A stretch of DNA of 15,621 nt from an uncultured Allobaculum sp. (GTDB lineage Bacteria > Bacillota_I > Bacilli_A > Erysipelotrichales > Erysipelotrichaceae), in contig CAOKFJ010000011.1 of assembly GCA_948467695.1 (NCBI GenBank), forward strand, positions 1 through 15,621, in the 5' to 3' direction. Below, piece after piece: positions 1 to 8,367 of the stretch (position 1 is the stretch's first letter; every line of letters starts with the position of its first letter). The notes below the pieces were generated by a model, which searched no databases, was not told the DNA's origin, and was given only the letters and a program-made list of their open reading frames with translations. The position numbers were made by a program, and so were the translations under genes.

Positions 1-503
1 GATTTCAGGATGATTTTTCACAAATTATCGCTCTGATTTCGTCTTGTTTGTGAAGATATGGGAATCCATCAAGTGTCTTGTTTTCTTTGCGACATGACGT
101 ATTATTTTCTAAGACGAAAAATGCGCGAACGGGCATCGTACCTGCTTATGTACGAATGCCTGCTTTCTTTTGTCTTTGCCTGCATGACAGGCATGGGTTG
201 AACATCGATGGACATATCGCTTACGCGGCAGATGTCCGCTCGTTCCGGCAAACTGTTTATCGGATTTACCGGGATTTAATTTTGCTTTAAGCCCTGCTTT
301 ACCTATGTGCTGTATGATCAGACAGACTGCAGCATAACGGCAAAGAAATGAAAGTTCATGCGCAGTGTCAAAGCGCCTTGCGCTTATTGTGTCGATGCGG
401 ACATCTTGCATTACGCCTGCAAACTTGCCTGGATAAGGCATGCAGGACGGAGAAAATCGCATATGTACGAGTGGATCGCACGACGGAAAGGAATAGAAGA
501 GAA
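1..503. other. Left-edge region without a convincing gene
   Basis: I see no protein with recognisable motifs on either strand here. A short + frame from position 3 reads 16 codons to a TGA at 51-53. It could be the very end of an upstream gene, followed by the hairpin at 132-160, but so short a stretch proves nothing. Small hairpins occur at 177-193 (TGCCTG/CAGGCA) and 370-384 (AAGCGC/GCGCTT). The frame of the following gene stays open upstream to an ATG at 348, but that extension is Arg/Cys-rich, has no counterpart in the paralogue at 13681, and is treated as untranslated. Confidence 0.5.
132..172 (+). terminator. Terminator-like hairpin with T-rich tail
   Basis: GGCATCGTAC (132-141) pairs with GTACGAATGCC (150-160), with one bulged A and an 8-nt loop. 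It is followed by TGCTTTCTTTTGT. The stem is good but the T tract is interrupted, so this is a moderate call. It would end a + strand gene lying mostly left of the window. Confidence 0.45.
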
Positions 504-2636
504 ATGTGGATATTTTTAGGAATTCTGGCCTACATCCTGTTCTGGCTGGTCTGCATTGTTTCCTATACCATCTACTATCTGACGCGCGTCATTCAGATCA
601 CGAGCTTTTCTCAGGTTCTCTACACGCTTAACGCGGGTGCCGAGGGCGCTGAGGGAACGATCGGAGCCGCGGTCATGGGATTTTTTGAACAGTACTGGCT
701 GGTGCTGATTCTGGGAACGGTTGTTCTCGGCGTTTACATCTACCTCTGCATCAAGCGTCACAAGCTGAAAAAAGAGGGGACCGAACTGTTTCCCAAAAAG
801 GTATGGAACCGCACCTTCAACGGCGCTTCTGCAGTGTCGGTGGTGCTTTGCGGATGCCTGCTCGCCAATGGCGTGGCAACCGGACTGGATGCGGTGGGCT
901 ATCACGAATATAAAGAAAACGTCAATCGCGTCTCCGATTTGTATGAAGACAACTTCATCGAACCGGGCGATGTCAAAATCACGTTCCCCGAAAAAAAGCG
1001 CAATGTCATTCACATTGTGATGGAGTCGATGGAAAGCTCCTATACCAGCCGCGAAAACGGCGGCGGCTATGAAGAGGATCTCATTCCCAACCTGTATGCG
1101 CGCACGCAGGAAGGCGAAAACTTCACCGCGCAGGGCGATACAGCCATCAACGGCGCGCTCGTGACCAACAACTCAGGATGGACAGTAGCCGGTCTGGTTG
1201 CGCAGTCGGCGGCAGTTCCGCTCAATGTCGGCAACGCGGCGTTCATTCACAACATGCAGGAAGACGTCCAGTTCATGCCTCATCTTGAGACGATGGGCGA
1301 CATCCTCGAAGACAACGGCTATGGCAACTACTTCATGTGTGGTTCGGATGGCGCATATGCCGGACGAAGCAACTACTACCGCCAGCATGGCGACTACGAA
1401 ATCTTCGACTACGCCAATGCCGCCGCGACCGGCGCGATCCCCAAAGGATACCGCGTATGGTGGGGCTTTGAAGACCAGAAGCTTTACCCGTGGGCACAGA
1501 AAAAGCTGACCGAGATTTCCAAAAAGGATGAACCGTTCAACTTCACGATGCTGACGGTGGATACGCACTTTACCGACGGCTATATGTGCGAACAGTGTCC
1601 GGATATATTTGATTCCCAGTACAAAAATGTCATCAACTGCTCCGATCACCAGCTCAATGAATTCATCGACTGGATTCAGCAGCAGGATTTCTACGAAAAT
1701 ACAACAATCGTTCTGAGTGGCGACCATCTGAGCATGGATGGTTCTGTCGGCAAGAACGTGCCGATGGACTACCAGAGAAAAGCGTACTTCACGGTACTCA
1801 ACGGTCCGGAATATACACAGAACAAAACGCGCGAATACTGCACGCTCGATATCTTCCCGACAATTATCGAAGCGATGGGCATCGATATCGAAGGACATCG
1901 CTTAGGGCTTGGAACAAGCCTCTATGCCAAGCAGGAGACCCTGATCGAGCAGATGGGGCTGATCGCGCTTAATGCCGATCTTTCGGCCAATTCGAACTAC
2001 TACACCAATGTCATCATGAGCGGCGACCAGACCAATCCGGATGCCGCCAAGGATGATGAACCGAAGAAAGACATGATCGAACAGCCTGATGGCAAGACGT
2101 ATGAAGACAACGTTCAGAACTTCAACGATCCCACATACACATGGCAGGCTCCGATCTACGTTCCGCCTGCAGTGCAGCCGCCTGTAGATGAACAGCCTGT
2201 ACCGCCGCAGGGCGGCGATTCGCAAGTCCCTGGAGGCGATGACTCGCAGGCACCCGGCGGCGATTCGCAAGCTCCTGGAGGCGGAGATTCACAGATACCC
2301 GGCGGCGGTGACTCGCAGATGCCTGGAGGCGGCGACTCGCAAAATCCGGGCGGCGGAACGGGCGGCGATGGCTCCGGTTCGCAGACACCCGGCGGCGGTG
2401 ACGGCACCGGCGGTGATGGTTCGGGCGGACAGAACCCCGGCGGGGGAACTGGAGGAGACGGAAGCGGTGATGGATCCGGTGGAAATCCCGGCGGTGGAGA
2501 AGTGCCCCCTGGAGGCGGCGAGATCCCCGGCGGAAATCCTGGAGGCGGAGAAGTGCCTCCCGCCAATGAAATACTGCCTCCTGCCGCAAATGACCTTCCG
2601 GCAGGAAACAATGACCCGGCAATGCTTGGTGTTTAA
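504..2636 (+). CDS. Membrane phosphoglycerol transferase, LTA synthase/MdoB family, with Gly/Pro-rich tail
   Basis: Predicted 710-aa membrane enzyme with an extracellular sulfatase-fold domain that moves phosphoglycerol units from lipid donors, as in lipoteichoic acid or glucan decoration. Hydrophobic segments lie at about residues 2-27, 63-84 and 106-128. Family residues seen: metal-binding Glu174 in MESME, the nucleophile-like Thr227 in GWTVAG (closer to MdoB/OpgB than to LtaS), DTHFTDGY at 353-360, and Asp407-His408 in LSGDHLSMD. A CxxC (362-365) follows DTHFTDGY. Residues ~550-710 are low complexity, first Pro-rich then GGDSQxPG-like repeats, and are not part of the catalytic fold. The ATG at 504 is chosen because AAAGGA ends 11 nt upstream and MWIFLGILAYILF aligns with the start of the paralogue at 13681. 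An earlier in-frame ATG at 348 adds 52 unlikely residues. It is followed by a terminator, so probably monocistronic. The substrate (teichoic acid or another glycopolymer) cannot be told from sequence. Confidence 0.88.
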   Translation: MWIFLGILAYILFWLVCIVSYTIYYLTRVIQITSFSQVLYTLNAGAEGAEGTIGAAVMGFFEQYWLVLILGTVVLGVYIYLCIKRHKLKKEGTELFPKKVWNRTFNGASAVSVVLCGCLLANGVATGLDAVGYHEYKENVNRVSDLYEDNFIEPGDVKITFPEKKRNVIHIVMESMESSYTSRENGGGYEEDLIPNLYARTQEGENFTAQGDTAINGALVTNNSGWTVAGLVAQSAAVPLNVGNAAFIHNMQEDVQFMPHLETMGDILEDNGYGNYFMCGSDGAYAGRSNYYRQHGDYEIFDYANAAATGAIPKGYRVWWGFEDQKLYPWAQKKLTEISKKDEPFNFTMLTVDTHFTDGYMCEQCPDIFDSQYKNVINCSDHQLNEFIDWIQQQDFYENTTIVLSGDHLSMDGSVGKNVPMDYQRKAYFTVLNGPEYTQNKTREYCTLDIFPTIIEAMGIDIEGHRLGLGTSLYAKQETLIEQMGLIALNADLSANSNYYTNVIMSGDQTNPDAAKDDEPKKDMIEQPDGKTYEDNVQNFNDPTYTWQAPIYVPPAVQPPVDEQPVPPQGGDSQVPGGDDSQAPGGDSQAPGGGDSQIPGGGDSQMPGGGDSQNPGGGTGGDGSGSQTPGGGDGTGGDGSGGQNPGGGTGGDGSGDGSGGNPGGGEVPPGGGEIPGGNPGGGEVPPANEILPPAANDLPAGNNDPAMLGV
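2211..2549 (+). repeat. In-frame tandem repeats encoding a Gly/Pro/Ser/Asp tail
   Basis: Within the first transferase gene, residues 570-618 (2211-2357) hold six imperfect units of the form GGDSQxPG, with x = V, A, A, I, M, N. Residues 619-682 continue with GGDGSG and NPGGG blocks and a repeated GGGEVPP. The DNA units are about 21-27 bp and all gains or losses stay in frame. The tail follows the catalytic domain on the outer side of the membrane and may act as a flexible spacer in the cell wall (inference). Confidence 0.85.
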
Positions 2637-2672
2637 TCTCTCTCTGATGAAATAAATGAAAACAGAAACGCG

Positions 2673-2698
2673 AAAGCGGCCTTCGGGCCGCTTTTTTT
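2673..2698 (+). terminator. Rho-independent terminator of the first transferase gene
   Basis: Stem GCGGCC (2676-2681) / GGCCGC (2686-2691) with a TTCG tetraloop. It is extended by AAA/TTT pairs and ends in a run of seven T (2692-2698). It lies 37 nt after the stop codon. Confidence 0.92.
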
Positions 2699-2820
2699 CA
2701 TGAAAGTCCTTTCGATATTTTGCCGAATGTTTATTTTGACTATCCTTACGCATAGAATGAAAGAACATTTTCCGGATTTCTATGTCTCTTTCTTCGGCTT
2801 GGCTGTATTCCTGCGGCGAG

Positions 2821-2852
2821 CGCTGTTTGTTCCTCGAAGCACATAAACAGCG
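2821..2852. repeat. 8-bp inverted repeat upstream of ilvB
   Basis: CGCTGTTT (2821-2828) and AAACAGCG (2845-2852) are perfect inverted copies with a 16-nt spacer. No T run follows. The pair lies upstream of the promoter candidate, so it would act as DNA (operator-like) rather than as an RNA hairpin of the ilvB message. Confidence 0.4.
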
Positions 2853-2859
2853 ATGAAAC

Positions 2860-2911
2860 CGTTTTCAGAAAAGAAATGATGTAAGAAAATGGAAAGAATT
2901 TCCGTAAACTT
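2860..2911. promoter_or_regulatory. Candidate CodY-type operator(s) of the ilv operon
   Basis: TTTTCAGAAAA at 2862-2872 matches the central 11 bases of the CodY consensus AATTTTCWGAAAATT exactly; the two outer bases at each end differ. A second, weaker match (AATTTCCGTAAACTT, 2897-2911, four mismatches) follows. In many Bacillota CodY represses ilv genes in response to isoleucine and GTP, so the position upstream of ilvB makes sense. The window does not show whether this organism has CodY, and AT-rich DNA produces such matches by chance. Confidence 0.4.
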
Positions 2912-2931
2912 GAAACAATTTACATTCAGGG

Positions 2932-2962
2932 TTGCATGTCTGTTTTGCTTATGTGCTATAAC
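2932..2962 (+). promoter_or_regulatory. Candidate promoter of ilvBNC
   Basis: TATAAC (2957-2962) is a good -10 element. TTGCAT (2932-2937) could be the -35 but the spacer is long (19 bp). Transcription would start near 2969, giving a leader of only about 25 nt. That leaves no room for a T-box or peptide attenuator. Confidence 0.4.
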
Positions 2963-2994
2963 AGACCTAATACAAAAAAAGGAAGGTATACACC

Positions 2995-4677
2995 ATGAAA
3001 AAAAGCGGTGCTGAAATCATCGTAGAAAGCCTTATCGAACAGGGTGTGGACACCGTGTTCGGGTATCCGGGCGGACAGGTTATCGATCTCTACGATGCTC
3101 TGTATGCCTATCAGGATCAACTCCGGCACGTTCTCTGCTCGCACGAGCAGCATGCCTGCCACGCTGCGGACGGCTACTTCCGCGCAACAGGCAATGTGGG
3201 AACGGTTATTGCGACATCCGGTCCGGGAGCGACCAACCTTGTCACAGGTATTGCTACGGCGTATCTGGATTCGGTTCCTTTGGTAGCAATTACCGGAAAC
3301 GTTTCAACCAACCTGATTGGCAGAGATTCGTTCCAGGAAGTCGACATTATCGGCGTGACTCTGCCGGTGACAAAACACAATTTCTTCGTCAAATCCATCG
3401 ACGAACTTGCTCCAATTATCCACCAGGCATTTGAAATTGCCCGATCCGGTCGTCCGGGTCCCGTGCTGATCGATGTTCCCAAAGACGTCCAGCAGGCAGT
3501 TACTGAATATACTCCGCTTGGCAAAGCGGAAAAATATGTTGAGAAAACCGTCAACTCCCGCCAGATGGCAGCTGCGGTTGAAATGATCAACGAAAGCAAG
3601 CGCCCCTACATTTATATCGGCGGCGGCTCGCTTGGCGCAGATGTACCCGATGAAATCATGCAGCTCGCCGAAAAAATCGATGCCCCGATCGGCTGCACGC
3701 TGATGGGTCTTTCCGCTGTACCGACCGACCATCCCCGCTACCTGGGCATGGAAGGCATGCATGGCCATTACGCTTCGAGCATGGCGCAGCACGAATGCGA
3801 TCTGATTATCGCAATCGGCTGCCGCTTTTCCGACCGCGCGACCGGCAATGTAAAGAAATATGTTCCGCAGGCGAAAATCCTGCATCTCGATATCGATGCC
3901 GCCGAGCTCAACAAGAACGTATCCGTCAACCTCGGTCTTGCCGGCGACATTCACGACGCGGTCATCCGCATGCTTGACCACGTGGAAGAAAAGAAACGCC
4001 CTGCATGGCATCAGCGCATCGCCGATCTCAAGCAGGAAGAGATGTTCCAGCAGGAGCAGCTCGCCAATCCGCACAAGCTCACGCCGCAGGCGCTCATCAA
4101 TGAAGTCGCCAAATACGCGGACGATTCCACACCGATCGCGACCGATGTCGGTCAGCATCAGATGTGGGTCGCTCAGTCCTATCCGTTCAAGCAGCCCAGA
4201 ACATTCGTTTCCTCGGGCGGTCTTGGCACTATGGGATTCGGTCTTGGCGCGGCAATCGGCGCTGCCTTCGGCGCGAAGAAGCGCTCCATCCTCTTTACGG
4301 GAGATGGCAGTTTCGGCATGAACATCGGCGAACTCGCCACGCTTAAAGCGACCGGAGCTCCGGTTGTGGTGGTTGTCTTCAACAACCGCGTGCTCGGCAT
4401 GGTGCGCCAGTGGCAGACGCTCTTCTATGGCGCTCACTATTCCAACACCGATCTGCACGATCGCGAAAGCGACTTTGCGAAAATCGCCGAAGCTTTCGGC
4501 GTGCCGGGCTTCAAGATCGATACGCTTGAAGAAATGCCCGAAGTCATCGCCAAAGCGATGGCAAAGAGCGGTCCGGTTGTCATCGATGTAAAAATCGATC
4601 CGGATGAATTCGTTCTTCCGATGCTTCCGCCTGGAGGCAGCATGGATCAGATCATCACCATGCGGGAGGAAATCTGA
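2995..4677 (+). CDS. ilvB: Acetolactate synthase, large (catalytic) subunit
   Basis: Thiamine-diphosphate enzyme that condenses two pyruvates to 2-acetolactate, or pyruvate with 2-oxobutyrate to 2-aceto-2-hydroxybutyrate: the first common step to valine and isoleucine. At 560 aa it has the usual length. Seen in order: GYPGG near residue 24, catalytic Glu51 in HEQHA, SGPGATN (75-81), GRDSFQE typical of true AHAS, and the ThDP-binding stretch starting GDGSFGMN at 436 and ending in FNNRVLG at 468. It is followed by the conserved RQW at 471-473, where known herbicide-resistance changes map. RBS AAAGGAAGG ends 8 nt before the ATG. It is the first gene of ilvBNC; its stop overlaps the ilvN start (TGATG). 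Catabolic AlsS is unlikely because a regulatory subunit gene follows at once. Confidence 0.96.
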   Translation: MKKSGAEIIVESLIEQGVDTVFGYPGGQVIDLYDALYAYQDQLRHVLCSHEQHACHAADGYFRATGNVGTVIATSGPGATNLVTGIATAYLDSVPLVAITGNVSTNLIGRDSFQEVDIIGVTLPVTKHNFFVKSIDELAPIIHQAFEIARSGRPGPVLIDVPKDVQQAVTEYTPLGKAEKYVEKTVNSRQMAAAVEMINESKRPYIYIGGGSLGADVPDEIMQLAEKIDAPIGCTLMGLSAVPTDHPRYLGMEGMHGHYASSMAQHECDLIIAIGCRFSDRATGNVKKYVPQAKILHLDIDAAELNKNVSVNLGLAGDIHDAVIRMLDHVEEKKRPAWHQRIADLKQEEMFQQEQLANPHKLTPQALINEVAKYADDSTPIATDVGQHQMWVAQSYPFKQPRTFVSSGGLGTMGFGLGAAIGAAFGAKKRSILFTGDGSFGMNIGELATLKATGAPVVVVVFNNRVLGMVRQWQTLFYGAHYSNTDLHDRESDFAKIAEAFGVPGFKIDTLEEMPEVIAKAMAKSGPVVIDVKIDPDEFVLPMLPPGGSMDQIITMREEI

Positions 4678-5243
4678 TGGACAAGAAAAAGAAAATCGAA
4701 AAATTCGAGATCGCCTGTCTGGTCGACAACTCGGCCGGTGTGCTGACTCGTGTCTCCTCGCTGTTTACCCGCCGCGGCTTCAACATCAACTCGCTGACCG
4801 TAGGCGAAACAGAAGATCCCAATATTTCGCGAATGACCATCTCCGTATTCGGGGATGAGAAAATCCGCTCCCAGTGCATTAAACAGCTGCGCAAACTTGT
4901 CAATATCCGCAACGTCAAGGAAATGATGCCTGACGCCTGCGTATCGCGCGAACTCGCGCTCATCAAACTGCGCAACAACTCGCAGACAAGACCGGAAATC
5001 CTGGCTGCCGTGGATATTTTCCGCTGCAAGATCATCGATTTCTCGCCCAACACGCTGTGCGTCGAGATCACTGGCGAATCCACCAAAATCGACGCGTTTC
5101 TGGAAGTCGTCAAACCCTACGGCATTCTGGAAATGTCCAGAACCGGCGTCGTCGCTGTACAGAGAGGCTGCAGCTATCTCTTCGAGGACGACCTTGACGA
5201 ATCCGCCTTTATGGAAACAGACCGCACGGATCTTATCGCGTAG
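4677..5243 (+). CDS. ilvN: Acetolactate synthase, small (regulatory) subunit
   Basis: Regulatory partner of IlvB that raises activity and confers feedback inhibition, usually by valine. 188 aa, of the long two-domain type (IlvH-like) rather than the ~96-aa E. coli IlvN. The N-terminal ACT domain (about residues 11-85) has the family pattern CLVDNSAGVLTRVSSLF, then RRGFNINSLTV and ISRMTI. The C-terminal ACT-like domain ends in GILEMSRTGVVAVQRG. A further acidic tail of about 24 residues, which I cannot assign, follows. It starts at an ATG sharing one base with the ilvB stop, with GGGAGGA 6 nt upstream inside ilvB. This implies coupled translation and equal subunit supply. Confidence 0.95.
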   Translation: MDKKKKIEKFEIACLVDNSAGVLTRVSSLFTRRGFNINSLTVGETEDPNISRMTISVFGDEKIRSQCIKQLRKLVNIRNVKEMMPDACVSRELALIKLRNNSQTRPEILAAVDIFRCKIIDFSPNTLCVEITGESTKIDAFLEVVKPYGILEMSRTGVVAVQRGCSYLFEDDLDESAFMETDRTDLIA

Positions 5244-5275
5244 ACGCTACACTCTATTGCGCTAGGACTTGCATA

Positions 5276-6404
<1,129 letters not shown>

Positions 6405-6434
6405 GAAACATTTCGTTTGTCACGAAACTGAAGA

Positions 6435-6466
6435 AATCAAAAAGCCCGTCAGCGGGCTTTTTGATT
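6435..6466. terminator. Strong terminator after ilvC
   Basis: AATCAAAAAGCCCG (6435-6448) and CGGGCTTTTTGATT (6453-6466) form a perfect 14-bp stem with a TCAG loop. The A and T runs in the arms would let it work in both directions, but no - strand gene lies next to it. Confidence 0.93.
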
Positions 6467-6505
6467 ACCTGAGTGTTGAGGCGTATCTGCTTATGACAAA
6501 GTATG

Positions 6506-6615
6506 ATTTGTCCAAGTAAACGGACAAGTGTTGGATTTCTGTGCATTTCGCAAAAGAATTCATAAAACCGTCATCAAATGGACACCATACGAAAAAGCGG
6601 ACGCATCCTCGTATG
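6506..6615. repeat. Two inverted repeats upstream of ilvD
   Basis: ATTTGTCC (6506-6513) pairs with GGACAAGT (6522-6529), including one G-T pair, with an 8-nt loop. CATACGA (6586-6592) and TCGTATG (6609-6615) are perfect inverted copies 16 nt apart. A small CGCC-GTAT-GGCG hairpin follows at 6657-6668. There is no T run after any of them. They fill the leader between the ilvC terminator and ilvD and may be operators or 5' UTR structures. I could not place a convincing promoter. Confidence 0.4.
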
Positions 6616-6694
6616 TATACTCATACTCGCTTGGAATCTTTCCGAGAAGAGAAATTCGCCGTATGGCGTTTTGAAGAAATGAAAGGACAACAGT

Positions 6695-8221
6695 ATGAAA
6701 AGCGATGAAATGAAGAAGGGGTTTGACAAAGCCCCGCAGCGAAGCCTGCTCCACGCGCTCGGTCTGACTGAAGAAGAAATCGACCGTCCGCTGGTTGGTA
6801 TTGTTTCCTCCTACAACGAAATTGTTCCGGGGCATATGAACCTCGATAAAATCACCGAAGCCGTTAAAACCGGTGTCGCCATGGCCGGCGGCACACCGAT
6901 CGTCTTTCCGGCGATTGCTGTGTGCGATGGCATTGCCATGGGCCACAACGGCATGCGCTACTCGCTGGTTACGCGCGATCTGATCGCCGACTCGACCGAA
7001 GCGATGGCGCTTGCGCACGCCTTTGACGCGCTTGTCATGGTTCCCAACTGCGACAAGAACGTGCCGGGCCTGCTCATGGCGGCAGCGCGTCTGAATCTGC
7101 CGACAATCTTTGTTTCCGGCGGACCGATGCTTGCCGGACGCATCGACAAGCACAAAACCTCGCTTTCGAGCATGTTCGAAGCAGTCGGCGCCTATAAAGC
7201 CGGAAAAATCGATGAGGCAAAACTCAACGAATACGAAAAGAACACCTGCCCCTCTTGCGGTTCCTGCTCGGGCATGTATACCGCCAACTCCCACAACTGC
7301 CTTTCCGAAGTGCTCGGCATGGCGCTGCCGGGAAACGGCACCATCCCTGCGGTCTATTCCAAACGCATCGAACTGGCAAAACACGCCGGCATGCAGGTTA
7401 TGGAACTGTTCCGAAAAGACATCCGTCCGCGCGACATCATGACCGAACAGGCGTTCACCAACGCGCTGACAGCCGATATGGCGCTTGGATGCTCGACCAA
7501 CTCGATGCTCCACCTGCCCGCGATCGCGCACGAATGCGGTATCAAAATCGATCTCGATGAAGTCAACCGCATTTCCGAACATACACCCAACCTCTGCCAT
7601 CTCGCTCCGGCTGGACCGACCTACATGGAAGATCTCAATGAAGCCGGCGGAGTATACGCCGTGCTTAAAGAACTGGAAGATGCAGGACTGATCGAAACCG
7701 ATCTTATGACCGTTACCGGCAAAACGATGCATGAAAACCTCAAAGGAGCAGTCAATCTGGATGAAACAGTTATCCGTCCGCTCGACAACCCCTATACAAA
7801 AACCGGCGGTCTGGCAGTGCTGAAAGGAAACCTCGCGCCCAACGGCTGCGTGGTTAAACGCTCCGCTGTCGCTCCGGAAATGCTTGTGCATACCGGACCG
7901 GCAAACGTATTTGAATCCGAAGAAGAATGCATCGCCGGCATTTTCGGCGGCAAAGTCAAACCCGGCGACGTCGTTGTCATCCGCAACGAAGGCCCGGCTG
8001 GCGGTCCCGGCATGCGCGAAATGCTGTCGCCGACCTCTGCCATTGCCGGCATGGGACTCGACAAGGAAGTCGCTCTGATTACCGATGGACGCTTCTCCGG
8101 CGCGACACGCGGCGCTTCGATCGGTCACGTTTCGCCCGAAGCCTGCAAAGGCGGTCTGATCGGCTATGTATGCAACGGCGACATGATTTCCATCAGCATT
8201 CCCGAATATTCAAACTCCTGA
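6695..8221 (+). CDS. ilvD: Dihydroxy-acid dehydratase, C-terminus lost by frameshift
   Basis: Fe-S enzyme that dehydrates 2,3-dihydroxy acids to the 2-oxo acids of valine and isoleucine. Motifs: Asp79 in VCDGIAMGH, Cys119 in PNCDKNVPG, Cys191 in [12 protein letters not shown] and [11 protein letters not shown] near the end. The position that carries a third cluster Cys in [2Fe-2S] homologues is Gly46 (PGHMNL), which points to an oxygen-labile [4Fe-4S] type like E. coli IlvD. RBS AAAGGA sits 7 nt from the ATG. The frame stops at 8219-8221 after 508 aa, just past [11 protein letters not shown]. The missing ~48 residues of the family C-terminus are encoded in another frame to 8367. Restored, the protein would be about 557 aa, the usual size. 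Either the gene is damaged or the sequence has a base error. It is the first gene of the ilvD-ATPase-ilvA unit. Confidence 0.9.
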   Translation: MKSDEMKKGFDKAPQRSLLHALGLTEEEIDRPLVGIVSSYNEIVPGHMNLDKITEAVKTGVAMAGGTPIVFPAIAVCDGIAMGHNGMRYSLVTRDLIADSTEAMALAHAFDALVMVPNCDKNVPGLLMAAARLNLPTIFVSGGPMLAGRIDKHKTSLSSMFEAVGAYKAGKIDEAKLNEYEKNTCPSCGSCSGMYTANSHNCLSEVLGMALPGNGTIPAVYSKRIELAKHAGMQVMELFRKDIRPRDIMTEQAFTNALTADMALGCSTNSMLHLPAIAHECGIKIDLDEVNRISEHTPNLCHLAPAGPTYMEDLNEAGGVYAVLKELEDAGLIETDLMTVTGKTMHENLKGAVNLDETVIRPLDNPYTKTGGLAVLKGNLAPNGCVVKRSAVAPEMLVHTGPANVFESEEECIAGIFGGKVKPGDVVVIRNEGPAGGPGMREMLSPTSAIAGMGLDKEVALITDGRFSGATRGASIGHVSPEACKGGLIGYVCNGDMISISIPEYSNS

Positions 8222-8367
8222 CATCGCGCCCCATAGTCCCCGACGACGAAGAAATCGAACGCCGCAAACGCGAAATGCCCGCGCCCAAAGGACGCGAAGT
8301 AAGCGGCTATCTCAAACGCTATGCCGCTCTTGTTTCCGGCGCGGATGAAGGAGCGGTGCTCTCGTGA
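8203..8367 (+). pseudogene. ilvD: Out-of-frame C-terminal part of ilvD
   Basis: This frame, -1 relative to the ilvD reading frame, encodes IVPDDEEIERRKREMP, then SGYLKRYAALVSGADEGAV and a TGA at 8365-8367. That is the typical end of dihydroxy-acid dehydratases. It has no start signal of its own. The TGA overlaps the GTG start of the next gene as GTGA, so the ancestral ilvD ended here. The change of frame lies between about 8204 and 8240. The exact base cannot be fixed, since the intervening residues fit the family poorly in any single frame. Confidence 0.85.

Noticed and set aside
78..290. 70-codon frame at the left edge
   Set aside because: No ribosome binding site, no motif, and it runs through the terminator-like hairpin at 132-160.
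348..503. Upstream ATG of the first transferase at 348, giving a 762-aa protein
   Set aside because: The added 52 residues are Arg/Cys-rich without a signal or similarity to the paralogue. The ATG at 504 has an AAAGGA site and aligns with the paralogue's N-terminus.
2156..2611. Pro/Ser-rich open frame on the - strand opposite the repeat tail
   Set aside because: PPPG-type repeats are the direct antisense product of the GGDSQxPG repeats; no start signal of its own.
2637..2994. T-box or leader-peptide attenuator before ilvB
   Set aside because: No GGGTGGNACCGCG-like sequence and no peptide rich in Ile/Val/Leu. The promoter candidate leaves only a ~25-nt leader.
6560..8128. 522-codon open frame on the - strand opposite ilvD
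   Set aside because: It is a shadow of strong codon bias in ilvD. It has no recognisable motifs and no ribosome binding site I could see, while the + strand carries a clear enzyme.
8198..8221. Programmed -1 frameshift in ilvD
   Set aside because: No XXXYYYZ heptamer in the zero frame before the stop, and ilvD is not known to use frameshifting.
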